A stretch of DNA of 64,000 bases, taken from the NCBI GenBank assembly GCA_016185945.1, contig JACPMR010000015.1:71256-135255 (forward strand). Reading direction: 5' to 3'. Shown here piece by piece: positions 8,994 through 17,297 of the stretch. This stretch comes from Candidatus Woesearchaeota archaeon (lineage in GTDB: Archaea; Nanobdellota; Nanobdellia; Woesearchaeales; GW2011-AR4). Position 1 is the stretch's first letter. Every line of letters starts with the position of its first letter. The position numbers and the translations under genes were made by a program. The notes under the pieces are model-generated. The model ran no database searches. It was not told where the DNA came from and saw nothing but the letters and a program-made list of their open reading frames with translations.

Positions 8994-9161
8994 TTAAAAG
9001 ACAAAACGGAATAAAAGCGTGACTATAACCAGGATTATGAATACTATAACGATGAATTTTGCGATATCGGCTGTGAACCATGCAAGGCCGCGAGCGCCTA
9101 GTATGTAAGCAACCACCGATATAATAAGGAATACAACTGCAAGCCATATCAAATCCACCAC
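8994..9161 (-). CDS. DUF1328-like small membrane protein (55 aa)
   Basis: A short minus-strand frame starts with GTG GTG behind a GGGGGG ribosome-binding site and encodes 55 mostly hydrophobic residues. Two membrane helices are visible: WLAVVFLIISVVAYILGA, and IAKFIVIVFIILVIVTLLF. The GARGLAWFTADIAKFI linker between them is the hallmark of the DUF1328 family, small two-helix membrane proteins of unknown function found in bacteria and some archaea. The GTG at 9161 is chosen for its spacing to the G-run; the GTG at 9158 is equally possible. Ends may be off by one base. Confidence 0.75.
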   Translation of the reverse strand: MVDLIWLAVVFLIISVVAYILGARGLAWFTADIAKFIVIVFIILVIVTLLFRFVF

Positions 9162-9353
9162 TTTTATCCCCCCAGAAGTTTATATAATTTTCATGTATTT
9201 AAAGATTCTTATCAGCCTATTGCTATTGATAGATACGATAAAAAGCTTTATAAATTATCAAATACTTCCATTCAATGAAAGATAGCCTGGTTTAAAGCTT
9301 GGCTATACTGGATGACAATAACTTGTTCTTCCAGTATTTAATATTTTAATAAA

Positions 9354-9809
9354 ATGGCAAGAATGCATTCAAGGAAGAGAGGAAAGCACGGCTCTAAAAG
9401 GCCTGCGAAGAAGACAGCGCCTTCATGGCTGCTGTACGATGCGAAGAAAGCTGAACTTCTGATAGCAAAACTTACAAAGGACGGAAAAACCCCCTCGCAG
9501 ATTGGAATATTGCTGAGGGATGCTTATGGAATCCCAAGCGTTTCAGCACTTTGCGGCAAGTCAATAACCGAAATCCTGAAGGAAAAAAAGCTGGTTCAGG
9601 AAGTGCCGGAGGACTTGACTGCCTTGTTCAAAAGATATGCGGCAGTAAGAAAGCACATTGAAAACAATAAAAATGATGAAACTGCAAAAAGAGGATTGTT
9701 GCTTACAGATTCGAAAATTAAAAGGTTAGTTAAGTATTACAAAAGAGCAGGCAGAATTCCAGAAACGTGGAAATTTGACGCTGAAAGGATTGGGTTTTTT
9801 GGTGAGTAA
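9354..9809 (+). CDS. rps15: 30S ribosomal protein S15
   Basis: A 151-residue archaeal/eukaryotic-type S15 (S13e) of the small subunit, binding the central domain of 16S rRNA. The N-terminal archaeal extension MARMHSRKRGKHGSKRP is followed by PSWLLYDAKKAELLIAKL and GKTPSQIGILLRDAYGIPSV, diagnostic of this family. The C-terminal helix LLTDSKIKRLVKYYKRAGR is the bacterial-homologous RNA-binding part. It is convergent with and directly abuts ispH (stop at 9809, next base begins the ispH stop), so the two share transcription ends with no spacer. Confidence 0.96.
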   Translation: MARMHSRKRGKHGSKRPAKKTAPSWLLYDAKKAELLIAKLTKDGKTPSQIGILLRDAYGIPSVSALCGKSITEILKEKKLVQEVPEDLTALFKRYAAVRKHIENNKNDETAKRGLLLTDSKIKRLVKYYKRAGRIPETWKFDAERIGFFGE

Positions 9810-10736
9810 TCAAGAAGTCATTTCTTTTATCTTCTCAACAACATCATTTATCAAATAATCTGGAGTTGATGCACCAGCAGTAACGCCAATCTTTTCTTTA
9901 TTAATGAACCATTCCTTCTGCAACTGCTCTTCTGATTGTATAAAGTATGCCTCAACTCCAATTTCCTTGCATTTTGCATAAAGCTCTTTTGAGTTGCTCG
10001 AGTTCAAGCCGCCAATGACAATCACAATGTCGCTTTCCCTTGCAATCCCTTCTGTGCCAGATTGCCTTTGCTTTGTTGGATTGCAGATTGTATCGACATA
10101 GCCGTATTTTGTTGTTAATTCCTTCATGCTCAATGGAATCTGCTCAAACTTGCCGTCTGCCAATTTTGAGTTTATGTCGTCGATTAATTTTTTGTAGCCG
10201 TAAACTGACATTGTTGTTTGCGAAATTAATGCATATTTATCATAGTTTGTATTTTTTATGTAATCCAAAACCAAGCCAGAATCCTCTGCATGCTCTACAA
10301 TAAAGGTGTCTTTACCTTTTAAATGATAGCTTGTTCCAATTGCCTCCGGATGGTTTCTTTTACCGAAAAGGATTACTTCATAGCCATTATTATTTAATTT
10401 GGTAGCTACGTTATGGACTAATGTAACTAGCGGGCAAGTTGCATCATTAAGGTTTTTTCCTTTGATAATGGATTTCTGTTCCAGAATCTGGTATGTTGTT
10501 CCTGGCTCGCCATGGGCTCTTAAAACAGTAATCGCATTTTTCGGAATTTCCTGTATGTTTTCAACAAAAATTATGCCTTCATTTTCCAAATCTTTTATTA
10601 CCTTTTCATTGTGCACAAGCTGTCCAAGAACATAAGTTTTATGATTATTTTTTTGTGCTACTTCCTCTGCTATTTCTATCGCCTTCTTTACTCCAAAACA
10701 GAATCCTGCATGTTTTGCAACCTTTATTTCTGGCAT
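9810..10736 (-). CDS. ispH: 4-hydroxy-3-methylbut-2-enyl diphosphate reductase (IspH/LytB)
   Basis: A 308-residue iron-sulfur enzyme catalysing the last MEP-pathway step, reducing HMBPP to IPP and DMAPP. All three cluster ligands are present: C13 (HAGFCFGVKKA), C101 (NDATCPLVT) and C218 (DTICNPTKQRQ). The substrate-binding signatures LRAHGEP, GKRNHPEAIG and GGLNSSNS (with the serine/asparagine diphosphate binders) are intact, and the C-terminal GVTAGASTPDYLI is the usual ending. Its length matches bacterial IspH. It is the promoter-distal member of a run of MEP genes, separated from ispE by a copy of the R3 repeat. Confidence 0.97.
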   Translation of the reverse strand: MPEIKVAKHAGFCFGVKKAIEIAEEVAQKNNHKTYVLGQLVHNEKVIKDLENEGIIFVENIQEIPKNAITVLRAHGEPGTTYQILEQKSIIKGKNLNDATCPLVTLVHNVATKLNNNGYEVILFGKRNHPEAIGTSYHLKGKDTFIVEHAEDSGLVLDYIKNTNYDKYALISQTTMSVYGYKKLIDDINSKLADGKFEQIPLSMKELTTKYGYVDTICNPTKQRQSGTEGIARESDIVIVIGGLNSSNSKELYAKCKEIGVEAYFIQSEEQLQKEWFINKEKIGVTAGASTPDYLINDVVEKIKEMTS

Positions 10737-10766
10737 TTTAATATTATTTGTATTATTTTTAATGTC

Positions 10767-10960
10767 ATGTATAGGCGAGGCAAAACTTATTGGCAGGAAA
10801 AGTTTTGCCGAGCACTAGATTTTGTCGCGAAGCGACGGATTGAAATTTTTTTAAATTTTGTTGATTTTATTGTAAAAGTCATCCTTTAGTATCATATTTA
10901 GTGCTTCTTGCCCTTTCCAATTAGGGCAATTTCAATAAAATAAATATTTCAAACAAAAAC
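10767..10960. repeat. R3 structured intergenic repeat, copy a
   Basis: This copy fills the ispE-ispH gap. It contains stem 1 GGCAAAACTT/AAGTTTTGCC (10779-10809), the hairpin GTCGCGAAGCGAC (10824-10836), then GGATTGAAA and an AT-rich arm. The hairpin TGCCCT/AGGGCA (10909-10928) comes last, followed by ATTTCAAT, which is complementary to the earlier ATTGAAA. The same order of elements recurs at 17097 and 24646 and partly at 21449. Stem sequences change but pairing is kept. Confidence 0.75.
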
Positions 10961-11010
10961 AATAATTCCCCCTTAATCTATATGTTATTTTTTTCTTTAT
11001 ATAGTTTTTG

Positions 11011-11844
11011 TCAAAAACACGAATGGGTAATCATATTGTACTTCGAAAAATGCCTCTCTTGCCTCATAGATGCTGTTGAATATGCCAAAACAGTCGGGCC
11101 TGAGCCAGAAACTAATGCATTCAATGCGTCATTTCTCAGCAAATTGTTCTTGATTTCATTGACTATCTTGTATTTCTTTGTGACAATCGGCTCAAAATCA
11201 TTATGGAGGTTGTTCGCTATTTCCTTGATGTCTTTCTTTTCTATTGCGCTTATCAATTCCTTTACATTGGCTTTTGTCTTTATCTTGGGCTTTTGCCTGT
11301 CAAATGCAGAATAAGCCCATTTTGTTGAGACACTAAAGCCAGGATTGATGAGAACTATGTTGATGCTGAAAGACTTCTTTATCGGCTTTATCTTCTCGCC
11401 TATGCCTTCAACCAAAGCAGCGTTTTCCTGCACAAAGAAGGGCACATCAGAGCCAATCTGGGAAGCAATTTCAATAAGCTGCTTTTCTTTCAGCTTTAGC
11501 CCCCACATCTTGTTTAAATTAAGAAGAACTGTTGCTGCGTTGCTAGAGCCGCCGCCCAAGCCAGCTTCCAAAGGAACGTTCTTTTCTATGTAAATCCTCA
11601 CACCATGTCTTGCCTTGTAATTCTTCTTTAAAAGAGCAGCAACTTGGTAGGCAAGGTTTTCTTCCCCTTCAAGCTCCCTATTGGTAGATTCTACTATTAT
11701 CTTGTCTTCTGTCAATGGCTCTATTGTTATGTTGTCATTAAGCTCTATCCTCTGCATTACAGATTGGATGTTATGGTAGCCGGAGCTTAGCTTCCTGCCT
11801 ATCTTCAAGTAAAGGTTGATTTTGGCGTATGATGGAACTGGCAT
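11011..11844 (-). CDS. ispE: 4-diphosphocytidyl-2-C-methyl-D-erythritol kinase (IspE)
   Basis: A GHMP-superfamily kinase of about 277 residues that phosphorylates CDP-ME in the MEP pathway. The N-terminal VPSYAKINLYLKIG matches the IspE signature. The ATP-binding GHMP motif is PLEAGLGGGSSNAATVL, and the C-terminal GHMP motif appears as ALVSGSGPTVLAY. The acidic GSDVPFFVQ, carrying the catalytic aspartate, is intact. I start at the ATG of 11844 (MPVPSYAKIN); an in-frame ATG at 11868 would add eight residues without family support. A TATATTAATA box lies just upstream of both. It is downstream of ispDF on the same strand but separated by the oppositely oriented 11956-12309 gene. Confidence 0.93.
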   Translation of the reverse strand: MPVPSYAKINLYLKIGRKLSSGYHNIQSVMQRIELNDNITIEPLTEDKIIVESTNRELEGEENLAYQVAALLKKNYKARHGVRIYIEKNVPLEAGLGGGSSNAATVLLNLNKMWGLKLKEKQLIEIASQIGSDVPFFVQENAALVEGIGEKIKPIKKSFSINIVLINPGFSVSTKWAYSAFDRQKPKIKTKANVKELISAIEKKDIKEIANNLHNDFEPIVTKKYKIVNEIKNNLLRNDALNALVSGSGPTVLAYSTASMRQERHFSKYNMITHSCF

Positions 11845-11955
11845 AATAGGAAGAGTAACACAAATCATATATTAATATTGCTGATTTTGAAGGGTAAGAG
11901 GAAGGTTTTTAAAGGAATTGCCTTTACACTAGATAATAAAATTTAGGAGGGGAAA

Positions 11956-12309
11956 ATGGCATTGCAAGCAACAAGCACGCAACCTATTGATATCGGAAGA
12001 GTAACTAATACCTTGAACGTTGGGGATTTGGCTGATAAAATTGAATTTACTATGAAGAATAGTGGTCTTGAAGTGCAAAGAACAGGCTCAAAATGGGACA
12101 TAGCTATTCTTGGTAAAGATCCTAAAAATGAGGCTTATATAATGTGTGCAGTAACACCAGATGGAGTTCAGATACCTCTTAAATCCCAACACACACAAAC
12201 TACTGGCCCATTGGCTAGAGTAAATGCCACACTTGAAAATATTACTGATGTTTTGGCTGATGAAGATTTAGTTTTTGTTGGTGGATGGTATACACCAAAA
12301 CCTTACTAA
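11956..12309 (+). CDS. Hypothetical protein (117 aa)
   Basis: A soluble 117-residue protein starting at an ATG with a strong ribosome-binding site (GGAGGGG, 7 bases upstream) and a TTTAAAGG/TTTACACTA AT-rich promoter region. It shows alternating strands and helices (KWDIAILGKDPKNEAYIMCAV) and ends VFVGGWYTPKPY. I recognise no family, catalytic motif or membrane segment. It is the only plus-strand gene embedded in the MEP cluster and ends 4 bases before the end of ispDF, so it may be a later insertion. Function unknown. Confidence 0.7.
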   Translation: MALQATSTQPIDIGRVTNTLNVGDLADKIEFTMKNSGLEVQRTGSKWDIAILGKDPKNEAYIMCAVTPDGVQIPLKSQHTQTTGPLARVNATLENITDVLADEDLVFVGGWYTPKPY

Positions 12310-12313
12310 TTTT

Positions 12314-13480
12314 TTAATTCAAACTCACAACAACAAAGCACTGCATTCCCTTGCCTTGCCCAAAAGCAGTCAATCTTTCTCCAGAAGTGTAGGTAATACC
12401 TATTTTTTCTTTTTCCAAATTTAATATTTTTGACAATGATTCTTTTATTTTATGTGTATATTTCTCCAGTTTCGGCTTTGATGCTTCTATCGAGATGGAA
12501 ACATTGTTTATTGTCAGATTTTTTTGGTTTAATTTGTCCAAAATAACTTTTAGATATTCTTTGCTGTCTATGACGCCTTTTTTGAACATATTATCAGCGT
12601 AATAGCCAAGTGATTTTTCTCCGATTGCAGAGCTTATTGAATTAAATAAGGCATGCAGAATAACATCTCCATCAGAATTTGCCTCCAATCCAGTTTCATT
12701 CGGCACTATATAACCACCCAATACAAGTTTTTTATTTTTATTTTTTGAAAATCTGTGGCTGTCCTGCCCGAAACCAATCCTGAAATTGCTTAAATTGTTC
12801 CTTTTCATTAAAATGCCTTCTGCAATTTCCAAATCGTCTTGAGTTGTTATTTTTATGTTTTCATAAGAGCAAGGCACAATCTTGACTTTCTTTCCAATTG
12901 CCTCGATAAGAGAGGCATCATCTGTAACTTTCAAGTTTTTATTTTTTGCATTTTTGAATGCTTCCATAAACAAGCCATATTTTATTGCCTGAGGTGTTTG
13001 CACTTGATAGATTTTAGTTCTGTCAATAGTTTTTTCGACAAAATCCTTGCTTATTTTTTTGATTGTGTCTTTTAATGGAAATCCAACAACTACAGCGCCA
13101 TATTGCTCTGCCGCATTTATGCAGTCAATAATTTCATTTTCCTTTACTAGAGGATTGCTGCCATTATGGATAACAACAATATCATTATTTTTTGCGTGCT
13201 TAATGGATACTAATCCATTATAAACAGAGTCTTGCCTTTCTTCTCCACCTGCAATAACATTTTTTATTTTATTAAAATCATATTGTTCTTTTATTTGATT
13301 AATTTTTTCTACATCATTTTTTTGCGTTACAACGATAATCTCACCAATCGAATTACAATCCTGAAATGCCTTGATTGTATGATAAACCATTGGCTTGGCT
13401 AATAACGGAAGGAAAACTTTGTTGGTAGATTTTCCCATTCTTTTGCTTTTTCCAGCAGCGACTATAATTGCGAAGTTCAT
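12314..13480 (-). CDS. ispDF: Bifunctional IspD-IspF (CDP-ME synthase / MECDP synthase)
   Basis: A 388-residue fusion of two MEP enzymes. Residues 1-230 are IspD, with the CTP-binding AAGKSKRMG and GGEERQDSVYNGL; the usual VHDAARP motif is altered to IHNGSNP. From about 232 comes IspF, with metal ligands in GFGQDSHRF and ILHAL, and the C-terminal TYTSGERLTAFGQGKGM (with the conserved Thr replaced by Ser next to E). The histidine normally before SDGD is Asn (ANSDGDV), and the DALLGA-type helix reads NSISSAIG. It should still make MEcPP from MEP with IspE acting between the two domains. It begins one base after dxr ends, so the two are coupled. Confidence 0.92.
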   Translation of the reverse strand: MNFAIIVAAGKSKRMGKSTNKVFLPLLAKPMVYHTIKAFQDCNSIGEIIVVTQKNDVEKINQIKEQYDFNKIKNVIAGGEERQDSVYNGLVSIKHAKNNDIVVIHNGSNPLVKENEIIDCINAAEQYGAVVVGFPLKDTIKKISKDFVEKTIDRTKIYQVQTPQAIKYGLFMEAFKNAKNKNLKVTDDASLIEAIGKKVKIVPCSYENIKITTQDDLEIAEGILMKRNNLSNFRIGFGQDSHRFSKNKNKKLVLGGYIVPNETGLEANSDGDVILHALFNSISSAIGEKSLGYYADNMFKKGVIDSKEYLKVILDKLNQKNLTINNVSISIEASKPKLEKYTHKIKESLSKILNLEKEKIGITYTSGERLTAFGQGKGMQCFVVVSLN

Positions 13481-13481
13481 T

Positions 13482-14648
13482 TTAAGAAATCAATTCTGAG
13501 CCAATTTCCCCTTCAATTACTTTTTTTGTTTCTTCCTTTGTTTTTTTGTCAACATCAAGTATGTCTTTGAGTGTCGGATTTTTAATCAGGCTATGCTCGT
13601 CCATCATTTTTCTTATCAGTCTTTGAATATCCAAAAACCTTATTTTATTTTCGAGAAAAGTATTGACTGCTGCCTCATTTGCTGCGTTCATAACAGCAGA
13701 CAATGTTCCCCCTGTAATGCCTGCCTCATAAGCATATTTTGGGCAGGGGAATGTTTCAAAATCCGGCTCTTTGAAATCAAGAGTTTTTATTTTTACCAAA
13801 TCGAGCTGTGGATTATTGCTCTGCAGTCTTTTTGGATAAGTCAATGCATATTGTATCGGGATTTTCATGTCAGGCAAGCCGAGCTGCGCAATAATAGACT
13901 TGTCAGCAAACTCGACAAGGGAATGGACTATGCTTTGTGGATGGATGACAATTTTTATTTTCTCGTAATCAACGCCATAAAGCCAATGCGCTTCTATAAC
14001 TTCAAGCCCCTTGTTCATCAAGGTTGCAGAGTCAATTGTTATTTTACTGCCCATATTCCAAGTCGGATGCTTCAATGCATCTTGAACAGTTACATTTTCA
14101 AGCTGCTCTTTTGTGTGGTTTTTGAATGGACCTCCTGAACAAGTTATTGTAATTTTGCTTACTTCTTTTATGTTTTCTCCGTTCAGGCATTGAAAGATTG
14201 CGCTGTGCTCTGAGTCAATCGGCATCAAGCTTACATTATTTTTTTTTACTTCTTCCATAATCACAGAGCCTGCTGCAACTAAAGTTTCCTTATTTGCCAA
14301 TGCAATGTTTTTTTTTGCTTTAATAGCATTATATGTTGGCTCAATTCCAGCAGAACCGACAAGGGCATTTACAACAGTGTCTCCTTCTGGCATTGCTGCA
14401 ATTTTGTTTAATCCATCAATTCCAGAATAAACTTGGCAAGACGAGAAGTTAAGCAAATCACTTGCTTTGCTTTTGTCCATTATTGCAACTGCCTTTGGCT
14501 TGAATTCTTTGATTTGCTTTAATAATAAATCAGAATTTTTGTTAGTGGTTAAGCCGACAACTTTGAATTCATTCGGAAATTGCCTAACAATGTCAAGAGT
14601 TTGAGTACCGATGCTGCCTGTTGAGCCGAGAATTGAAAGGTGTTTCAT
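13482..14648 (-). CDS. dxr: 1-deoxy-D-xylulose 5-phosphate reductoisomerase (DXR/IspC)
   Basis: A 388-residue enzyme that converts DXP to MEP with NADPH, the committed MEP step. The Rossmann motif GSTGSIGTQTLDIV is at 8-21. The metal/substrate-binding LMPIDSEHSAIFQCL, the substrate loop SGGPFKNHTKEQL, WNMGSKITIDSATLMNKGLE and the C-terminal PAANE-type motif AVMNAANEAAVNTF are all present, and the length is typical. Its ATG overlaps the stop of the upstream HEPN gene by four bases (ATGA), and ispDF follows after one base. Translation of HEPN, dxr and ispDF is therefore probably coupled. Confidence 0.97.
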   Translation of the reverse strand: MKHLSILGSTGSIGTQTLDIVRQFPNEFKVVGLTTNKNSDLLLKQIKEFKPKAVAIMDKSKASDLLNFSSCQVYSGIDGLNKIAAMPEGDTVVNALVGSAGIEPTYNAIKAKKNIALANKETLVAAGSVIMEEVKKNNVSLMPIDSEHSAIFQCLNGENIKEVSKITITCSGGPFKNHTKEQLENVTVQDALKHPTWNMGSKITIDSATLMNKGLEVIEAHWLYGVDYEKIKIVIHPQSIVHSLVEFADKSIIAQLGLPDMKIPIQYALTYPKRLQSNNPQLDLVKIKTLDFKEPDFETFPCPKYAYEAGITGGTLSAVMNAANEAAVNTFLENKIRFLDIQRLIRKMMDEHSLIKNPTLKDILDVDKKTKEETKKVIEGEIGSELIS

Positions 14649-15079
14649 TTTTTAGATTTTAATAATATATTAACTTTATTTATAAATTCTATGGCAAATA
14701 AAACCGACGCTTTTGCATCTTCATTAGCAACAGTTTTAGCCTTATAAACTGAATCATTTCTCAGTTGCCTAAATCTGTCAAACTTGTGAAATTCTCCTTC
14801 ATCAAAATCAGAGCTGTAGAATTCTTTAATAAAACTGATTGTGGCTTCATGAGAATACGGCTTAAAGCCTTTAACCGACATTAGGGCTTGCGCAGACTCC
14901 CTTATTGCTTCGTACGCATCTTCTAATACAAATTGGGAAGTTTTATCATTTACTTCTCTGGATTTGGTATATTCAAGCCTATTTTTTGCCTTTTCTAAAA
15001 GAGCCTTAGCTTCTTCAGAATCTGGAGTTTTTTTCTTTACATACCCACCACTTAAATAATATTTGAATGAGTTTATCAT
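14645..15079 (-). CDS. HEPN-domain protein (HepT-like)
   Basis: A 144-residue helical protein with a HEPN fold: VLEDAYEAIRESAQALMSVKGF (helix with the polar E/R face), FDRFRQLRNDSVYKAK, and a final helix. HEPN toxins normally carry R-x4-6-H; here the arginine is present (RQLRNDSVY) but the position of the histidine is tyrosine. RNase activity is therefore uncertain. It follows and overlaps by one base a minimal nucleotidyltransferase, the arrangement of MntA/HepT toxin-antitoxin pairs. Its stop overlaps the dxr start by four bases, placing the pair inside the MEP transcript. Confidence 0.8.
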   Translation of the reverse strand: MINSFKYYLSGGYVKKKTPDSEEAKALLEKAKNRLEYTKSREVNDKTSQFVLEDAYEAIRESAQALMSVKGFKPYSHEATISFIKEFYSSDFDEGEFHKFDRFRQLRNDSVYKAKTVANEDAKASVLFAIEFINKVNILLKSKK

Positions 15080-15651
15080 TATACAACCTTTATGTAGCCG
15101 TGCAATACTACACCATTTGCTACGGCATTCTTAAATTCATTTGAGCTTTTATCAAGAGAGGGCAGAATATGGGTATTAACTTTCCTGTTTAGTTCTTTTT
15201 GAATAACATTTAGTGTTTCTTCTAAGTATTCGTTAGGCTTATTGTGGGATATAATAAGAATATCAATATCGCTCATTTCAATATCTTCGCCTTTGGCAAA
15301 TGAGCCGAACAGTACAATTGCCTCTGGATTGTTGAATATGTCTATTAAATTATCAACGAATCTATATCTCTTTAATCTATAAAGATTGAAAACTAGTTTA
15401 TAGAATCTATACGCTTCTGACTCAAGATTGGCTTTAATATTGGTTGTTAATGGAGTTTCTTCTATTTTAACAATACCAAATTCCTTTAATTTATTTACAG
15501 AATCAATAACGGCTGTTGTAGAGAAACCTGTCTCCTTTTCAATCATTCTTATATGAAAAGTTTTATTGGGATAATTAAATATACGTTCAGCTATATGAAA
15601 TGCAGATTTTGTAAAAAAAATTACTGAACTTTTGTCTTTTTTTTGTGACAT
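15079..15651 (-). CDS. Minimal nucleotidyltransferase with N-terminal winged helix (MntA-like)
   Basis: A 190-residue protein. The first 70 residues form a winged helix (NKTFHIRMIEKETGFSTTAVIDSVNKL pattern split over two helices). The remainder is a minimal nucleotidyltransferase with the active-site GSFAKGEDIEMSDIDILII, in which the G-S and D-x-D residues are present. MNT proteins partnered with HEPN proteins act as antitoxins that AMPylate the HEPN partner. The HEPN gene follows with a one-base overlap. The added DNA-binding domain suggests autoregulation, though no operator could be identified in the AT-rich 148-base leader. Confidence 0.85.
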   Translation of the reverse strand: MSQKKDKSSVIFFTKSAFHIAERIFNYPNKTFHIRMIEKETGFSTTAVIDSVNKLKEFGIVKIEETPLTTNIKANLESEAYRFYKLVFNLYRLKRYRFVDNLIDIFNNPEAIVLFGSFAKGEDIEMSDIDILIISHNKPNEYLEETLNVIQKELNRKVNTHILPSLDKSSNEFKNAVANGVVLHGYIKVV

Positions 15652-15799
15652 TTGTATTATAAAAAATACAACTGTTATTTAAATGTTACGGTTTTAAATG
15701 GGTCAAATCCTTTTGTCAAGAAAATGGCTGACTTGTTCGACACTTTGGTTATAGAGCCGTTGAATAAGAGGAGAAAAATGGTTGTGAAGAATTAGATAT

Positions 15800-16027
15800 T
15801 TATTTTTTTATTAAATTTTCAATAAATGGGTTAATTATAGAATACACCAAGGCTATTTCGGCGATGAAAAAACATAAGATTATTACAGGTTTAATTAAAA
15901 TAATTTCTTTAATTTGTGGAACTTCACTTAGAGATGATCTAACAATATCTGTGATAGAAAAGGCACTATCAATTATTAAAGAAATAAAAGCGCTAATGGA
16001 TAACTTCATTAATGTTTTTTCTTCCAT
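15800..16027 (-). CDS. Small two-helix membrane protein (75 aa)
   Basis: A 75-residue protein with two predicted membrane segments (SISAFISLIIDSAFSI, and PVIILCFFIAEIALVYSII) and a charged C-terminus. Its ATG follows the ispG stop with no spacer, and a GGAAG ribosome-binding site lies inside the end of ispG, so it is co-transcribed with ispG. I recognise no family. The 148 bases between it and the MNT gene contain only a short decayed frame ending LNKRRKMVVKN with no matching gene. Function unknown. Confidence 0.65.
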   Translation of the reverse strand: MEEKTLMKLSISAFISLIIDSAFSITDIVRSSLSEVPQIKEIILIKPVIILCFFIAEIALVYSIINPFIENLIKK

Positions 16028-17086
16028 CTAACTTCCATTCGCCATCTCATTTATCTCCTTCAAAAGAACCTCTTTTATTTCATTGTCATTAATTCTTCTA
16101 ACAATTTTGCCGTCTTTGTAAAGCAAGTGATTTCCGGGAGCTCCCACAATACCAATGTCTGCTTTTCTTGATTCCCCGGGGCCATTTACTGCGCAGCCCA
16201 TGACTGCAACCTTGATTGGCTTCTTTATCTTTTCAGTTGCATTTTCAATATCTTCAACCAGTTTAATGACATCAACATGAGTTCTTGCGCATGTTGGGCA
16301 GCTTGTTACTTGAACACCTTCATTCCTTAAGCCTAATGAACGCAAGATATATCTTCCAACTTTTACCTCTTCTCTTGGGTCTTCAGAAAGAGAAATCCTT
16401 ATTGTGTCACCTATGCCTTCAAAAAGCAGCATTCCAATGCCCATTGCTGACTTGACAGTGCCTGGAATTTTGCTGCCTGCTTCTGTAACGCCGAGATGCA
16501 GTGGATAATCAGTTTTTGCAGCAAACAACCTATATGCCTGAACCATTCTCGGCACATCGGATGCTTTCAACGAAACAATCGTGTCATAGAAATCCAAGTC
16601 TTCAAGAATTTTTATGTGGCGCATTGCGCTTTCAACCATTGCTTCTGGAGCATATCCATATTTGTCAAACAAATCCTTTTCCAATGAACCTAGATTGACG
16701 CCAATTCTCATTGGCACTCCATAATCCTTGCATGACTTAACAACCATCTGCACTTTGTCTGGGTTGCCTATATTGCCAGGATTGATTCTTAACTTGTCAA
16801 CATACTTGACTGCCTCCAAAGCAATCCTGTAGTCAAAATGAATGTCAACAACTAATGGAAGGTTTATGTTTTTCTTTATTTCCTTCAATGCCTTTGCTGC
16901 ATCCATTGTAGGAGCGCTTACCCTTACTATGTCACATCCAATTCCTTCCAAGCCATGAATCTGTTCAACAGTTGCCTTGACATCAGTTGTGTCAGTAGTT
17001 GTCATTGATTGTACGGTTACAGGTGCGTCTCCTCCAATGTACATCTTGCCAACTTTTACCTTGCGAGATTTTCTTCTTTGGAACAT
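16028..17086 (-). CDS. ispG: 4-hydroxy-3-methylbut-2-en-1-yl diphosphate synthase (IspG/GcpE)
   Basis: A 352-residue iron-sulfur enzyme that converts MEcPP to HMBPP. The TIM-barrel part starts RRKSRKVKVGKMYIGGDAPV and includes QSMTTTDTTD and the conserved IRVSAPTMD-like VRVSAPTMDAA. The [4Fe-4S] ligands are C263 and C266 (SCPTCART), C298 (MGCAVNGPGE) and E305. Length fits the bacterial two-domain form without the large insert seen in plants. It is transcribed after dxs, from which it is separated by an R3 repeat, and directly followed by the small membrane protein gene. Confidence 0.97.
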   Translation of the reverse strand: MFQRRKSRKVKVGKMYIGGDAPVTVQSMTTTDTTDVKATVEQIHGLEGIGCDIVRVSAPTMDAAKALKEIKKNINLPLVVDIHFDYRIALEAVKYVDKLRINPGNIGNPDKVQMVVKSCKDYGVPMRIGVNLGSLEKDLFDKYGYAPEAMVESAMRHIKILEDLDFYDTIVSLKASDVPRMVQAYRLFAAKTDYPLHLGVTEAGSKIPGTVKSAMGIGMLLFEGIGDTIRISLSEDPREEVKVGRYILRSLGLRNEGVQVTSCPTCARTHVDVIKLVEDIENATEKIKKPIKVAVMGCAVNGPGESRKADIGIVGAPGNHLLYKDGKIVRRINDNEIKEVLLKEINEMANGS

Positions 17087-17096
17087 TTTATTATAA

Positions 17097-17280
17097 TGTA
17101 TAGTGAGGACGGTTAATGCCGTCCGAGGGTAAAATTTGTGAGCGAAGCGAACAGATTGAATTTATTTTATTTTTAAAATTTAAATCATTATTTTACTTTA
17201 AGTTATCCTTTAGTTAATGTTATCGTGCTTCTCGCCTTTGACATTGAGGCATTTCAATAAAAACTAATTTTTTCAAACAA
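17097..17280. repeat. R3 structured intergenic repeat, copy b
   Basis: This copy fills the dxs-ispG gap. Stem 1 here is GGACGG/CCGTCC (17107-17124), followed by CGAGGGTAAAATTTG. A weakened version of the GTCGCGAAGCGAC hairpin comes next (GAGCGAAGCGAAC), then GATTGAA and the AT-rich arm. The final hairpin is GCCT/AGGC (17234-17250), followed by ATTTCAAT. Overall about 180 bases, aligned element by element with copies a and d. Confidence 0.75.
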
Positions 17281-17297
17281 TGAATAAAAAATGAATT

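Noticed and set aside
15665-15796. Short frame ending LNKRRKMVVKN between the MNT gene and the small membrane protein
   Set aside because: About 30 codons without start signal or recognisable match; left as empty leader.
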